Shown: positions 11,755 to 22,117 of the stretch, in pieces
How positions within the stretch are numbered: the first letter of the stretch is position 1
Layout: every line of letters begins with the position of its first letter
NCBI GenBank assembly: GCA_030998225.1
Contig: JAPYXD010000250.1
Location: 620,001 to 684,000 of the forward strand
Source: Diplolepis rosae
Lineage: Eukaryota; Arthropoda; Insecta; Hymenoptera; Diplolepididae
Direction of reading: 5' to 3'
DNA: 64,000 bases
Position numbers and translations under genes: made by a program
Notes under the pieces: generated by a model
The model's input: the letters and a program-made list of their open reading frames with translations, nothing else
Database searches by the model: none
Told to the model about the DNA's origin: nothing

Positions 11755-11995
11755 TGTTAAAAATATGTACTAGCAAATTTTATAGTAATGAATATTTTTT
11801 GTCATGTGAAACAAAATTTATTTTTCAATGCAAAGAACATGCCGATGAAGCTGTAGAGATGTTAGCATATGTGATTTAATTTTATTTTAAATAAGAATGA
11901 GACAATTCGTGAGACAGGAAATGGCTGAAATTAAAAAATTCAGTGTCTTGAAAAAAAAAGCGCCAAGCTTTGCGACATTTAACTAGTCATCATCG
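11755..11995 (+). repeat. P-like family X fragment, inverted
   Basis: Plus-orientation fragment of the repeat otherwise seen on the minus strand at 8436-8640 and 57290-57430. It starts near 'atgtactagcaaattt' and ends 'aactagtcatcatcgat'. It corresponds to the 3' end of the transposase relic ('gaacatgccgatgaagctgt'). Confidence 0.7.
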
Positions 11996-12171
11996 ATGGC
12001 CACTGTAGCCGCACTGCGCATTAATAGCAATTAATAGCAAACGTTCGCGTGACAGAGTGAGGTTATGAATTTCTTGTATTACTGAATAGAATATGATAAA
12101 GAGGATAATAATTAAATAAGAAAGAAAAGAAAGAAATAGTGAAAGTGTAAAAAATCGAAAAATAAAATAAA

Positions 12172-12414
12172 GTAAGTAGCTGTCTTTAAAATTTATATAT
12201 GTTTGGTTATAAATGCGGTCGATAGTTATGTAAAATGCGTTTGATTCAAAGAGTTCTTTTTGCTTTTAATTTTTAATATTATTTTTAAATTGAATTTGTT
12301 AAAACATACATAAAATGCATGTTCTTACAATAGATTTTAAAATATATTGGTCTCGGAGATTCAGTGGATTATAAAAATTAATGTTAAATTTATTTGTATG
12401 CTTTTAATTCGCAG
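12172..12414 (+). other. Candidate intron
   Basis: AAA|GTAAGTAG at 12169-12179 is a near-consensus donor. A pyrimidine-rich 'tgcttttaattcgcag' ends at 12414, directly before the short ORF below. The length is 243 bp. No transcript evidence is available here. Confidence 0.4.
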
Positions 12415-12416
12415 AT

Positions 12417-12575
12417 ATGAGTACGAAATTGGAAAAACGTAAGAGGAACAGTAAATGCATAAAGGATCAGATATTCAAAAGCTTTCAAGAATCACTGCAT
12501 GAAATCCACACGCAGATGCAGATATTGCATTCTGCCAAATTTGAAGCTTCTCTTCCTGTCAAAGAAATATTTTAA
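12417..12575 (+). CDS. Small 52-aa ORF in a possible two-exon gene
   Basis: ATG at 12417 lies two bases after a good splice acceptor and opens a 52-codon frame ending TAA at 12573. An AATAAA lies about 35 nt downstream (near 12610). The protein is basic at the N-terminus (KLEKRKR near residue 4) and helical-looking after it (QIFKSFQESLHEIHTQMQIL). I do not recognise the family. It is the only stretch in the window with donor, acceptor, ORF and polyadenylation signal in a gene-like arrangement that is not visibly a transposon. Such short ORFs arise by chance, so this is a candidate only. Confidence 0.35.
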   Translation: MSTKLEKRKRNSKCIKDQIFKSFQESLHEIHTQMQILHSAKFEASLPVKEIF

Positions 12576-13270
12576 AATAAGTTTTATTTATAAAAAATGT
12601 TTTCCAATAAATAGGGAATACATACTTTATACTACACGAAAATAAAGGAATGTTATTCATTAGATACATGTTGAAATACTTAATTAGAAATTTAATTTCA
12701 ATAAAAGTTAGATAAAATCTGCATCAAAGATTACAGTTAAAATAAAGTTATAGTTACAAATATTGCAACTCAGGTTGGGATTACTTACCGTTCTTGGTGC
12801 ACGAAAAAAGTGGCTTTTTCCCCCATTTTTCCGAAAATTAGATTTTAAATCAGTGGTAGTCACCGCCGGGAATAAAACACTTCATTCTCTACGACTTTTC
12901 AAATAAAATGGACCGTAAACCCACGAAAGTGTCAACATTCAAATTGGTGGTTATGTGTGAAAACAGAAAAAGCCGGAAAACAATTCAGATTCCGTCCAGC
13001 AGAGGCGCTGAAATTCGATTCAGTAAAATTATTCTATTTCCCGACTCCACGAATTATTCCGGAAAACCACGACCAATCCAAGTCGAGTTCCCCAGCCTAA
13101 GATACGTCTTCTTATACTCCTCCATGTTTCTTAGTTTTGAAAGTTATCAAAAAAGAGACAAGAAAAAACCATCGTTTCCTTTTCTATTAAAATTAAATTA
13201 ATTTTAGAGTTAACGCTATCTATCGATCAGTTTGGATGTTTCTCTTGGAATCGTCCTGACCACTATGCAT
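12576..13270. other. Intergenic, no supported gene
   Basis: A 97-codon open frame at 12908-13201 has no recognisable domain or conserved pattern and I do not support it. The segment 12840-13090 is less AT-rich than its surroundings. Confidence 0.35.
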
Positions 13271-13274
13271 ATGC

Positions 13275-13561
13275 CTATCCATGGAGACTAGATATAAGAA
13301 GACCAATCTCCATATATCTATTCCCGAAATGAAGTTCTGCTAAGTACATAGTTACAAAACTTCCCAATGAGGGCATGTATGTTCCCTGGGTGCAAAATGT
13401 CGATGCCCAAGACGCAATGCTTATAAGCCGTGGATGCCGCCAATTTGCACTCAGGGAGCACACGTGCCCTCATCGGGAAGTTTCCTAACTAAGTACTTGG
13501 CAGAACTTCATCTCGTGTTTTGTGAAGTACGGCCATAAGAGATTGGTCTCCTTATATCTAG
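13275..13561. mobile_element. Palindromic MITE, split by a later insertion
   Basis: The left arm contains 'ggagactagatataag' and 'cttcccaatgagggcat'; the right arm carries their inverted complements ('atgccctcatcgggaag' type, then 'ggtctccttatatctag'). The palindrome is completed by 'tctccat' at 46122-46128, on the far side of the 32.6-kb insertion, showing that the TIR element jumped into this MITE's right arm at TATCTAG. Confidence 0.7.
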
Positions 13562-14283
13562 CAGAGATGAGTTGGGAGATTGCTAAAGTAATGTATTTGA
13601 TTTCGAGTGATTTTCCGCAGCGCGCCCTATTGCGAAATGCTCTTGGGAACTAAAATGAAAGGTTCATGCTACTACTTGAAGGGTAAAACAGAGCTACTGT
13701 TTATCACTTTTGCAGCGCCCCCAATTGCGTACAGCTTTTTCGGATCTTTTTCGAACTAAAATTAAAGGCCCGCGCTGTTATAATAACATGTGGGAGCACA
13801 CACAATGAAGCGCGTCATGTCAGTGTATCCCCACTAACTTGCTTCGATTTCACGCTGTCGGTTGTCGAGTTAAAATCAAAAATTGTATTTTTCTCGACTT
13901 CATGCAAAGGAGGCGCGAAATAGACTCAGAACTCAAAATTACGGAATATAACATTAAAAAATTACACTTTTTTTCTATATACTATGAAAAATATTGATCT
14001 GAAATAAGTATCTAAAAGATTTTGTGAAATTTTAAGATGATTTAAATACTTGAAAAATAATTTTTTAATGAAATTTAAAGTCAATAAATGCTTAAAGATT
14101 CGAAATAAAATATCGATTTCAGCATTTTTTTTTAAAATTATGTAGAGAATATTTTATAATAAGATATCATTCAAGATGAAATACAAGTTTAAAAAATGAA
14201 GGGTTTGAACATTTTTGTAATAGGTAACATCTTTGGCATGAAAATTTCGATAAATAAATGTAACTGAAGTTTTTGCTGATTTC

Positions 14284-14932
14284 AGGTAGTTCATCCACAA
14301 AAATTAGACTTCAGGCAAAAATAGATAAATTTTTTTTCAAGAATAGCAATATTATTATTGAAGAGATCATTTTGAAGAAAAGAGATTAGTTTCCAAGAAA
14401 AAAAATTAAAACATAAAAAAATAATGCATTTAACAAATTTTATTTTTACCCGGACTTGATTTCTTATCGCTTCATACCAAATTTTAGAAAATGATGTGAT
14501 TCTGTGAAATCACGGATAATTTTTTTAAGAAAAAGGCTTTCTACAACTTAACCGTTTCCATTTTTTGGAAATTATAATAAATTCTTTAATGGCTAAAAGC
14601 ATTAAAAATAAAATTTCCAAAACAAAATTCTTGTAAAAAAATTACTGAATTTGGTAAAAACTTATTCATTTTAGAAATATGGAAACGGCTAGGTTGTATT
14701 AGGTCTTTTTCCTGAAAAAACGATTCTTGATTTATTTGAATCACATCATTTTTTTTTAAATTTGGTTTGAAGCGATAAAAAAAAATGTCGGGGTAAAAAT
14801 CAAATTTGTTAAATTTATTTTTTCTTATGCTTCAAATATTTTTCTTGGAAATTAATCTCTTTTCTTTGAAATGATCTCTTCAATAATAATTTTTCTATTT
14901 TTGGAAGCAAAATTATCTTTTCTTACCTAAGA
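14284..14932. mobile_element. Palindromic MITE related to 7421-8084
   Basis: Starts GGTAGTTCATCCACAAAAAT and has inverted arms containing 'caagaatagcaatattatta' and its complement near 14885. It is a diverged relative of the TTAA MITE and is also present in element U copy 2 (about 49006-49655), where a TTAA precedes the GGTAGT. It was thus already in the ancestor of both copies. Confidence 0.65.
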
Positions 14933-15270
14933 CATATGGCAATTTCAATAGATGAATGTAAATGAAGTGTTTGCTGATTTAAGAAAATACATAAATTGTA
15001 TGTGAATTTACACCTCAAACTTTTCTTGATATGAAGCTAAGTCGACAAACGGTTGCTAAAAAATAAAATACATTGAATACAATTTTTTGGAATTTAACAT
15101 CTTTTACATGACAATTCGTATGTGTCACGTCCCGCGACGCATTAGAATGTACTATAGGCATAGGCTAGGTCTAGAGAGAAATCTGGGGAAATTACTAAAA
15201 GAGAGAGAAAACCACCTATTGAAAAGAGAGGTATAACTACGTCACACGCAGCGGGAGACTGCGCAACGCG

Positions 15271-15298
15271 TGACGTCACCAAAAAATATAATATAAAA
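15271..15298 (+). promoter_or_regulatory. LTR promoter: CRE-like site and TATA box
   Basis: A perfect CRE/ATF palindrome TGACGTCA (15271-15278) lies 13 bp upstream of TATAAAA (15292-15298). Transcription would then begin near 15320-15325. The 3' LTR carries the same pair. The CRE suggests control by ATF/CREB-type bZIP factors, including stress-responsive ones; that is inference. Confidence 0.7.
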
Positions 15299-15742
15299 AG
15301 GACACGCCGCCAAGGGAAAACTAGTCTTGTGAGCAAAATTAAGTGCGGCAAATTTCTAAAATCTTAAAAGGATTCACAGCGTGAGATACGTGTTTAGTTC
15401 AGTTTTCCGAAGAAACGTGTCGTAAATTCTCTGATTGTACTTTCAATCTTTGAAAGGATCTTAGAGTCAGTGTAGAGTGAAATAACTATTCTTGTCCTCC
15501 TCACACCAGTGGGATATTTGTTTCTGTCTTCCTCACACCAGTGGGATACCTATTGCTGTCTTCGTCGCACCAGTGGAAGAATCTTTCTCTCTCCCTCACA
15601 CCTGTGAGGATCATTCATAAAAAAAGGGACTATTCACAACTCAACAAAGGTACCGAAAATTCTCTCTATTCTTTACCTATTCCCTGTGCCATTGTTTGAA
15701 TCATTGTAAAATTTTAACCTTGTTTATATCAGTGTTAATTTA

Positions 15743-15748
15743 AATAAA
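15743..15748 (+). terminator. Poly(A) signal in the 5' LTR
   Basis: AATAAA about 420 nt after the predicted start site. This would place the R/U5 border shortly downstream and make R unusually long, so promoter-proximal polyadenylation must be suppressed in the 5' LTR. Confidence 0.55.
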
Positions 15749-15853
15749 TTCAATTTGTATTACTTTACTAATCATTGTGTACTTTTCATTGACTTATCCT
15801 CATCCCTAAGAGAGGATCATTCGATCCTAACTTAAAACGAGGAATCTTCGATC

Positions 15854-15862
15854 AAAGTAAGT
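15854..15862 (+). promoter_or_regulatory. Candidate major splice donor in U5
   Basis: AAA|GTAAGT followed by AT matches the donor consensus except at the last exon base. It lies 28 nt before the LTR end, upstream of the primer-binding site. If used, all subgenomic mRNAs would share an R-U5 leader and join to the acceptors in front of the downstream genes. Foamy viruses likewise use a donor within the LTR transcript (R). Confidence 0.55.
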
Positions 15863-15899
15863 ATTTACGTACTTGTGACGTAACATACTTCCTTTTTTC

Positions 15900-15917
15900 T
15901 GGTGCATCGGCCGGGAA
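15900..15917 (+). promoter_or_regulatory. Primer-binding site, tRNA-Gly
   Basis: TGGTGCATCGGCCGGGAA is complementary to the 3' 18 nt (with CCA) of insect tRNA-Gly(GCC) as I recall that tRNA. It lies 14 nt downstream of the LTR end, separated by a pyrimidine-rich spacer; most retroelements have 0-5 nt here. Confidence 0.8.
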
Positions 15918-16792
15918 ACACAAGTCAATTGAAATTGAACACATTGGTTCTTAATAATAAATAAATAAATAAATAAATGATTATGAAATATTATTTCAAC
16001 TTTAAAACTTAAAATTTCAATAAAATAGATTTGTTAGATCACAAAGGGATTTGACCTTGAGGCTAACCTTAATGATTTAATAATCAGATCATTTCTTTGA
16101 AATTTTATAATTTATATAAATTGTTTAAAAATAAAATAAGTTTGAAAAATCACGCAGGGATCTGACCTTGAGGCTAACCTAAGTGATTAAGTAACTTATC
16201 TTATTTAAAAAGATATTCTAATTTGTTAACCAAGTTTTGATTTAAGTTAAAACAAACATAAAAAACAGAATATTTTTATTTGCAAAAAAAAATTTTTGTC
16301 CAAAGATTTGCACTTAAGTTAACTTTTCCAATATAATAAAAATAATTTATGAATATTTCGAATGATCATTATTATAAACAAATTTGTTTAATTGTTATAA
16401 ACAATTTATAAATAAATAAAATAAATTATTTTAATTTTACATAAAGGGCACATGCAGTTGGTAAAGAAAAATATTTTATTATTTTAAGAAATTTATTATT
16501 AAAAATTATAAATTTACAAACAATTGAGCGATTATTTATTTAATTTGAATATTTGAAATAATTATATTTTTATATCATTATTTTATTTTCAAATGACGAA
16601 ATACAAATTTCATTTCAAATTATATTGTTATTAAAAATAAATAAACAAATTAAAAATAAATTTTACTAATCTCATTTTATTTTTCTTAAAAAACAAATTT
16701 TATATATAGTTTTTTTATTGTTATAAACAAATTTAAAATAACAATAAACAATCAACGCTCAATACAAAATATTGTAAATTTATAATGACTCA
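15918..16792 (+). other. 5' leader of the giant element
   Basis: About 875 nt, very AT-rich, no ORF of note. A 23-nt motif beginning 'gggatttgaccttgaggct' occurs at 16046-16068 and again with one mismatch at 16157-16179, in otherwise low-complexity sequence; this could be an RNA packaging or structural element. A short upstream ORF (ATG at 16785, about 10 codons) overlaps the gag start in another frame. Confidence 0.5.
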
Positions 16793-17471
16793 ATGTCAAA
16801 ACCAAATATCCCTTTAGAATCTACCCCGAAAGTTATAACACGTAGTCAAGCTAAACACGATAGTCAGCTTGCAAAAATAGTAGATTTGAATCAAAAGGGT
16901 AATTTAAAAATAAAACCAATTAGAAATAGAGAATATTCAACTGATAATAAATGCCAAAATATCCCTGATCCAATCCCTACAGAACAAGAATTAGATAACA
17001 CTCTTAAGTTAGATGATTCAAGTTTAGACAAGACTCTAATTAATAATCAAAATATATCACGTGAAAATTCAGAAAAAACTAGCGGGTTTCATTCAAGTTT
17101 CTGTCCAGATTTAAGCATTGTAACAGGACCCAGTAATCAAGATCAAACTCTAACGAATGAATTATCTTATTTTGACGAATTCAATTTGCTAAGCTCAACA
17201 GTAATAACAGTAGATAATAAAACTTTGAAAGAAAGATTGGAAACCGCATTGGCACGCGAATCTATAATTAGTAACAACGATAGCGACGACGACAAAAGCG
17301 ACACAGAAGCCATAAATCAGGATAATCCCGTAAGAGTAAATAACGAAGAGATGGCCGTGGTCATACCCAACAGCCAGCAGATATCCTTACGCGACGCGCT
17401 AGAGGTGGTCCCATTGTTTGACGGAAGTAACCTCCCATTGTCACATTTTATTGAGGGTTGCATGGAGGCAA
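16793..17471 (+). pseudogene. gag: gag, 5' part (interrupted)
   Basis: ATG at 16793 opens the N-terminal 226 codons of Gag, which are cut by the nested CsRn1-type element at a GCAA site; the frame resumes at 23925. The protein is acidic and Ser/Asn-rich. It begins with a Lys-Val-Ile-Thr-Arg-Ser-Gln-Ala segment and reaches the capsid-like VVPLFDGSN motif near residue 206, common at the start of Ty3/gypsy capsid domains. In the occupied locus a stop (TAG at 17474) follows two codons into the LTR, leaving a truncated matrix-like protein. Before the nested insertion the two parts formed one reading frame. Confidence 0.85.
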
Positions 17472-17740
17472 TGTAGAGCTTTGGTTGGATACTTATATAT
17501 ATATCAGGATGGGAGTCTACTATCCCAGGTCGACATCGGTGGCAATAATATTCAAGACACCATTAACGATAAAAAGGTATTTATTTATTTAACAAACTTA
17601 ACAGTGACGTGTAAACGTCTTGTCGCAAGGAACAACTGGTCGTCAACTAGTGAATAATCATGGCCGCCGCTGCGGCATAGACTAGGTGTGCGCAAGATGG
17701 GGAACTCACTAAGTCCAATTACATTGGTTCGTTCCCTACA
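17472..17740 (-). repeat. 3' LTR of the nested element
   Basis: Identical by eye to 23652-23920. Next to it, 17741-17752 ('gtactccccc ct') is the complement of a polypurine tract AGGGGGGAGTAC, as expected beside a 3' LTR on the minus strand. Confidence 0.93.
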
Positions 17741-17752
17741 GTACTCCCCCCT

Positions 17753-18258
17753 GAGTGAGAGCGGTCATAAAGTATAAAACGAAGCAAGTCGAAATCGAAG
17801 TTTAAAGCTACCAGTGATAACAGTATAAGAAAAACAAAAAAAAAAAAAAACAAATGAAATTTACATTGCAAAAAGTGGAAATATTCCAACTAAATCAGTC
17901 GATTTTAATTTGCGAATTCAATTGCTAAAGACAAAATTAGTATAAAGGCAGGCCTAACCTAAAACTACCCGTTGTAGCAATATAAATAGTCGCAAGAACG
18001 ATGATTACAGTTGGGACTGAAATGTCATTATACAATTCATTACAAGAAAATTAATTTTTCTAATCAGACGACGGTAGAACATACTGATATTATCGCATAA
18101 GCGATGCACGCAAAAGTTTAACAATGCAAAAGAGCGTGAAAATAGTTGATCCAAAATTGAAGACGAGAGAGGAAGATACCAAGCTAATATCCAGACGTTT
18201 TATTTGACTTGGTTCTCGTCTGACGTCGTTCAATATGCGAGCAACATGCCCAAGCTAC
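17753..18258 (-). other. 3' untranslated region of the nested element
   Basis: About 500 nt between the pol stop and the polypurine tract. No ORF recognised; a 17-nt A-run lies near 17835. Confidence 0.5.
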
Positions 18259-19650
18259 CTACAAGAATGTTACTTTTTTACGTGGATATGTTCGCAATAC
18301 AGTTGGTGATTTGTCTGATTGAGAGAGCTGATCGATGTCATCGCGCATGAAAAATGCTGGTTTAATATTTTCGATAGATACATGACGAGGCACGCCATTA
18401 ACTTCTATTTCAAAAACTCTATCTGAAGTTTTGTTTAAAATCTTATGTGGGCCCGTATAAGGGCGTTCTAATGCTTTTTTAGCGTGGTCACGAAGAAATA
18501 CATGTGTAGAATTGTTTAAATCTTTAAAAACAAAGGCTTTTCGTTTATATTTATGCGCAACCGGGATTGGTTTGATGCGACGCATGTGCTCCCGGAATTC
18601 TTCAAGAAAAACATGCGGGTCAGGCGAGAAATCCTCAGGGAGGACAAACTCTCCAGGTATACGCAGAGTTGCACCGAAAACAAATTCTGCCGGAGACGCG
18701 CCGACGTCTAAAACATTAGATCTGAGACCAAGCAGTACAGTTGATAATGATCGTGACCATTCACGGTCAGAATGGCACATGATGGCCGCTTTCAGCGAGC
18801 GATGACACCGCTCAATCATACCGTTAGAAGCGGGATGGTAAGCGGTAGTGCGTATACGATTGCAACCAATCAACCGCAAAAGTGCCGTGAATAGCTGTGA
18901 TTCAAACTGGCTACCTTGGTCGGTTGTCAGAGTTTCTGGGGAACCGTACCGTGATACCCAGTTATCAAAGAATGCTCTGCAAACTGAAGGTGCTTCAATG
19001 TTTTGAAGAGGTACAGCCTCAGGCCAACGCGAAAAACGGTCGATGACCGTGAGGCAATACTTGAAACCATTACTAATGGGGAGTGGACCAACAATGTCCA
19101 TGTGAACATGGCGAAAACGACCATCCGGAGCTGAAAAACTTGATGGCAGTAAACGATTGTGCCGCGAAACTTTCGATTGTTGACATTCCGGACATGCCTT
19201 GCACCAATCGGAAATATCGCGACGCATCGACGGCCATACATATCGCTTACGGATGACACGATCCGTAACCTTTGCGCTAGGATGTGCTGGATGATGAAAC
19301 AAATTAAACACTCGTTCCCTGAGTGGAGATGGAATGACGGGACGTAGTGTTTCGCCAGTCATGTCACAATAAACAGATGTGTGTTCTGGACCCCATTGTA
19401 TTTTGCGGATGTTCAATGAGCATTCCGGATCGGTTATAAGTGCTTTGATCTCTTCGTCTTCGGTCTGATATTGTGCGAGTTCGATTAAACTAAACTCCGT
19501 GGGTACGCGTACGCTATCGACTCTGGATAACGAGTCAGCAACGACATTATCGTGGCCTGGCTGATATTGAATGTCGGTCGTAAATTGCGAGATGAAAGCA
19601 ATTTGTCGTTGCTGTCGTTGCAAGATTTTCTCAATTCGTTGTGAAAACAT
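18259..19650 (-). pseudogene. pol (3' part): CsRn1-type pol, RNase H tail and integrase
   Basis: A 463-codon frame starts abruptly with Met-Phe-Ser-Gln-Arg, inside RNase H. It continues with VVADSLSRV, the usual end of RNase H. The integrase follows: an HHCC zinc module (HHPAHPSAK ... CKACPEC, residues about 112-150), then the DDE core with HMDIVGPLP, TDQGSQFES and ASNGMIERCHRSL, and a basic C-terminus. Integrase inserts the cDNA into the genome. The integrase itself looks intact, but it is out of frame with the upstream pol ORF because of a deletion at about 19650, so it is not expected to be made from this copy. Confidence 0.88.
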
Positions 19651-21278
19651 GTAAGCTCGCGATCATAGGTGCTGTAATTACATTGCGCAGGAGAAAATTT
19701 GCGTGAGAAAAATGCTAATGGTTTCCACGAGTCGTCAAACCACTGCTCGAGCGATGCGCCCATGCCGAAATTAGAGGCATCAGTAACTAGGCGAGTCTTT
19801 GCGTCGAGTGCTGGATGAGATAAAAGAGTCGCGTTAGCTAAGTCTTGTTTGACTCTTTCGAACGCCGAGTCAGATTCAGTATCCCAAGGAATCAGTCTTT
19901 TGTCATTTTTTCGAGAATCACACAAAAATTTTTGGAGTGGAGCTTGGATTTCCGCGGCATGCTTCAAGTTTTTGCGATAGAAGTTGACCATTCCGAGGAA
20001 ACGGCGGAGTTCTACCATTGTTTTTGGCTTAGAATACTCGGTGATCGCACGAACTTTGTCTGGTGTAGGTCGACAACCTTCATGATTAATCCAATAACCC
20101 AAGAATTCCAGTTCGGTTTTGCCGAACTGACATTTATCGGGATTGATGCGGAGCGAAAAATCCTTCAAGCGTTGGAACATAATTTTAAGATGATCCTCAT
20201 GCTCTTCATGTGAAGAAGAAGCAATGAGAATATCATCTATATAGGCGAATACAAAATTGAGATCACCCAAGGCACGAAAGATGTAACGTTGGAAGGTTTG
20301 GCCAGCATTCCTAAGGCCGAAAGTCATAACCTGATACTCAAAAAGACCAAAAGGGGTTATAACGGCAGTTTTTGGGATATCATCGGCAGCGATAGGAATC
20401 TGGTGATATGCCATGAGCAAATCGAGCTTTGAAAAAATTTTCTTTCCCCGAAGCATTGAGGCAAAATCATAAAGGTTAGGTACGGGATACCTGTCCGGAA
20501 TAGTGATGGCATTTAAACGACGAAAATCGCCACAAACACGCCAGTCGCCATTTTTCTTCTTAATCATATGAATAGGAGTTGCCCAAGGACTACTAGAAGG
20601 TCGGCAAATTCCGTCTTCAACCATCTGCCTGAAAATTGCCTTGGCAGCCGTTAATTTTTCAGGGGAAAGTCGTCTCGCGCGATCGTGAACCGGTGGACCG
20701 GTAGTCAAAATGTGGTGGTGTATATCGACATTGAGGGTGGTATTACCCTGCTGTAAGGATGTAATAGTCGGAAAGGACTCCAGGATGTGTGAAAAAGCAT
20801 GTTCACGGCTGATGGTACTTAAACCGCAAACTAGTGCAGGCTTAAGAAAACCGAGAACACTAAAACCGGTGGTGGTATCTACTAAACGTGACTCGTGAAG
20901 ATAAGGAACCAGGTGGAAGTGAGCAAGCAAGTCTGCTCCTATTATAGGATAAGGGACTGCTGCTATGCAAAAGTTCCATTTAATACAGCGACGCAGATTT
21001 AAATTTAAAGTTATTGCACGCTCACCATAAGTGGCGACGCGTGAATCGTTGGCTGCGTATAAAACGAGGTCACAAGGACGGTTTTTCAAAATGGAGGGAC
21101 CGGCTGGAAACAGAGAAATGTCTGACCCTGTGTCGATGAGATAAATTAAACCACTTGAAATGTCCCGAATATGGAGACGCTTGGATCCGGAGGAGCCCAT
21201 ATCGATGGTCTCCGTACGAAAGGGCTGTGTTAGTTTTCCGGATTTGATAAAACTTTCCACGAACATGGCTGAGTGCAT
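19485..21278 (-). pseudogene. pol (5' part): CsRn1-type pol: protease, RT, truncated RNase H
   Basis: This overlaps gag by 49 nt in the -1 frame, so it is probably expressed by frameshifting. The protease active site is LIDTGSDISLF (residues about 47-57). Reverse transcriptase shows KLDLLMAYHQIP, TPFGLFEYQVMTFGLRNAG and YIDDILIAS (YIDD catalytic box). RNase H starts with TDASNFGMGASLEQ and runs to NYSTYDRELT, then goes out of frame: the segment that should carry the later catalytic Asp (TDHKPL-type) is missing and the ORF ends in unrelated residues. Identical LTRs with a defective pol suggest either mobilisation in trans or a deletion made during or after insertion. Confidence 0.9.
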
Positions 21279-22117
21279 TTTTTAGCACTTTTACCGAACC
21301 TTTGATGATAATAACAGCGACGTTGGGAACTCCTGCTGCGCGAGCGGTTACGAGGTTGAAAATTACTCGAACTGGAGCGGCCACGTGCTCGAGTAGCCAT
21401 TTTCAAATCACGGATATCGTTTGAAAGTCTCTCAAATTGCTTAGTCAAGATGTTAACCAGTGATGAAAAATGATCATTGGTTGCTGAAACCGAAGCAGTT
21501 TGGCTCGGAATATTTGAATGAGTCGATGTAGAAGCGACCTGGTAATTTAGAGGTTGTGATGCTTCAGAAACCTTATCAGCCAGGTTAGCTAATTCTTGGA
21601 GATCATCAACGTTGCTCAAGGCCAAAATCGCGCGTATTTGTGAGGGCATCTGTTCCAAGAATACATTCTTGATTACCGCGTCGGTACAATTTCCATCATT
21701 GAGTGCGCGAAGTCTAGTTAAAAGAAGAGAAGGCTTTCCTTCTGAAACAACTTCTCCTCTTAACAATTTGCGTAATCGCGTTTCAGCTGAAACCGAGAAA
21801 CTTTTAATAAGTTGATTTTTTATTTGCGAGTAGATATCCGCGGGTTTTGGCTCCAATTCCAAAATATGTTTGATATGTGGTATCAAATCATGGTCTAAAT
21901 TTGCAACTAAATAATCAGCTTTAGTTGATTCTAAGTTAATTCGCGCTTGGCGAAAAGAGGCTTCTATAATCACGAAAAATGATATTGGATCTTCGCGAAA
22001 AAATTTCGGAATTTTAGGTGTGCGATAAGCATCCGCGCGCTGATTCTCGATTAGAGCCAAGTTTTCAACCAACCTGGAGAGATCGCCCTCCTCCAGGGAC
22101 CTTCCGCCGGTTGCCAT
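21230..22117 (-). CDS. gag: CsRn1-type Gag
   Basis: Start chosen at the Met-Ala-Thr-Gly-Gly (22117); the open frame extends 45 codons upstream with a hydrophobic stretch that is probably untranslated leader. The protein has about 295 aa. A capsid-like region (KIPKFFREDPISFFVIIEA, residues about 30-48; LRKLLRGE near 116) leads to a Ser/Arg-rich basic tail and a zinc knuckle CYYHQRFGKSAKKCTQPC of CHCC type. Gag would form the particle shell and bind RNA. No break is visible. The stop overlaps the start of pol, consistent with -1 frameshifting. Confidence 0.88.
   Translation of the reverse strand: MATGGRSLEEGDLSRLVENLALIENQRADAYRTPKIPKFFREDPISFFVIIEASFRQARINLESTKADYLVANLDHDLIPHIKHILELEPKPADIYSQIKNQLIKSFSVSAETRLRKLLRGEVVSEGKPSLLLTRLRALNDGNCTDAVIKNVFLEQMPSQIRAILALSNVDDLQELANLADKVSEASQPLNYQVASTSTHSNIPSQTASVSATNDHFSSLVNILTKQFERLSNDIRDLKMATRARGRSSSSNFQPRNRSRSRSSQRRCYYHQRFGKSAKKCTQPCSWKVLSNPEN

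Larger units (their letters stand above)
15123..15885 (+). repeat. 5' LTR of the giant element
   Basis: 763 bp, TGTCACGTCC...GACGTAACA. Compared with the 3' LTR it shows one substitution (c/a near 15800) and one extra A in an A-run near 15623. It contains the promoter, a poly(A) signal, a U5 splice donor and three to four imperfect repeats of 'ctcacaccagtggga' (about 15498-15610). Confidence 0.95.

Noticed and set aside
12908..13201. 97-codon plus-strand ORF
   Set aside because: No domain, no splice or start context of note, composition like the surrounding DNA.
18512..18805. Plus-strand ORFs across the nested element's pol (also 19845-20213 and others)
   Set aside because: They are reverse-strand shadows of a clear pol coding region.
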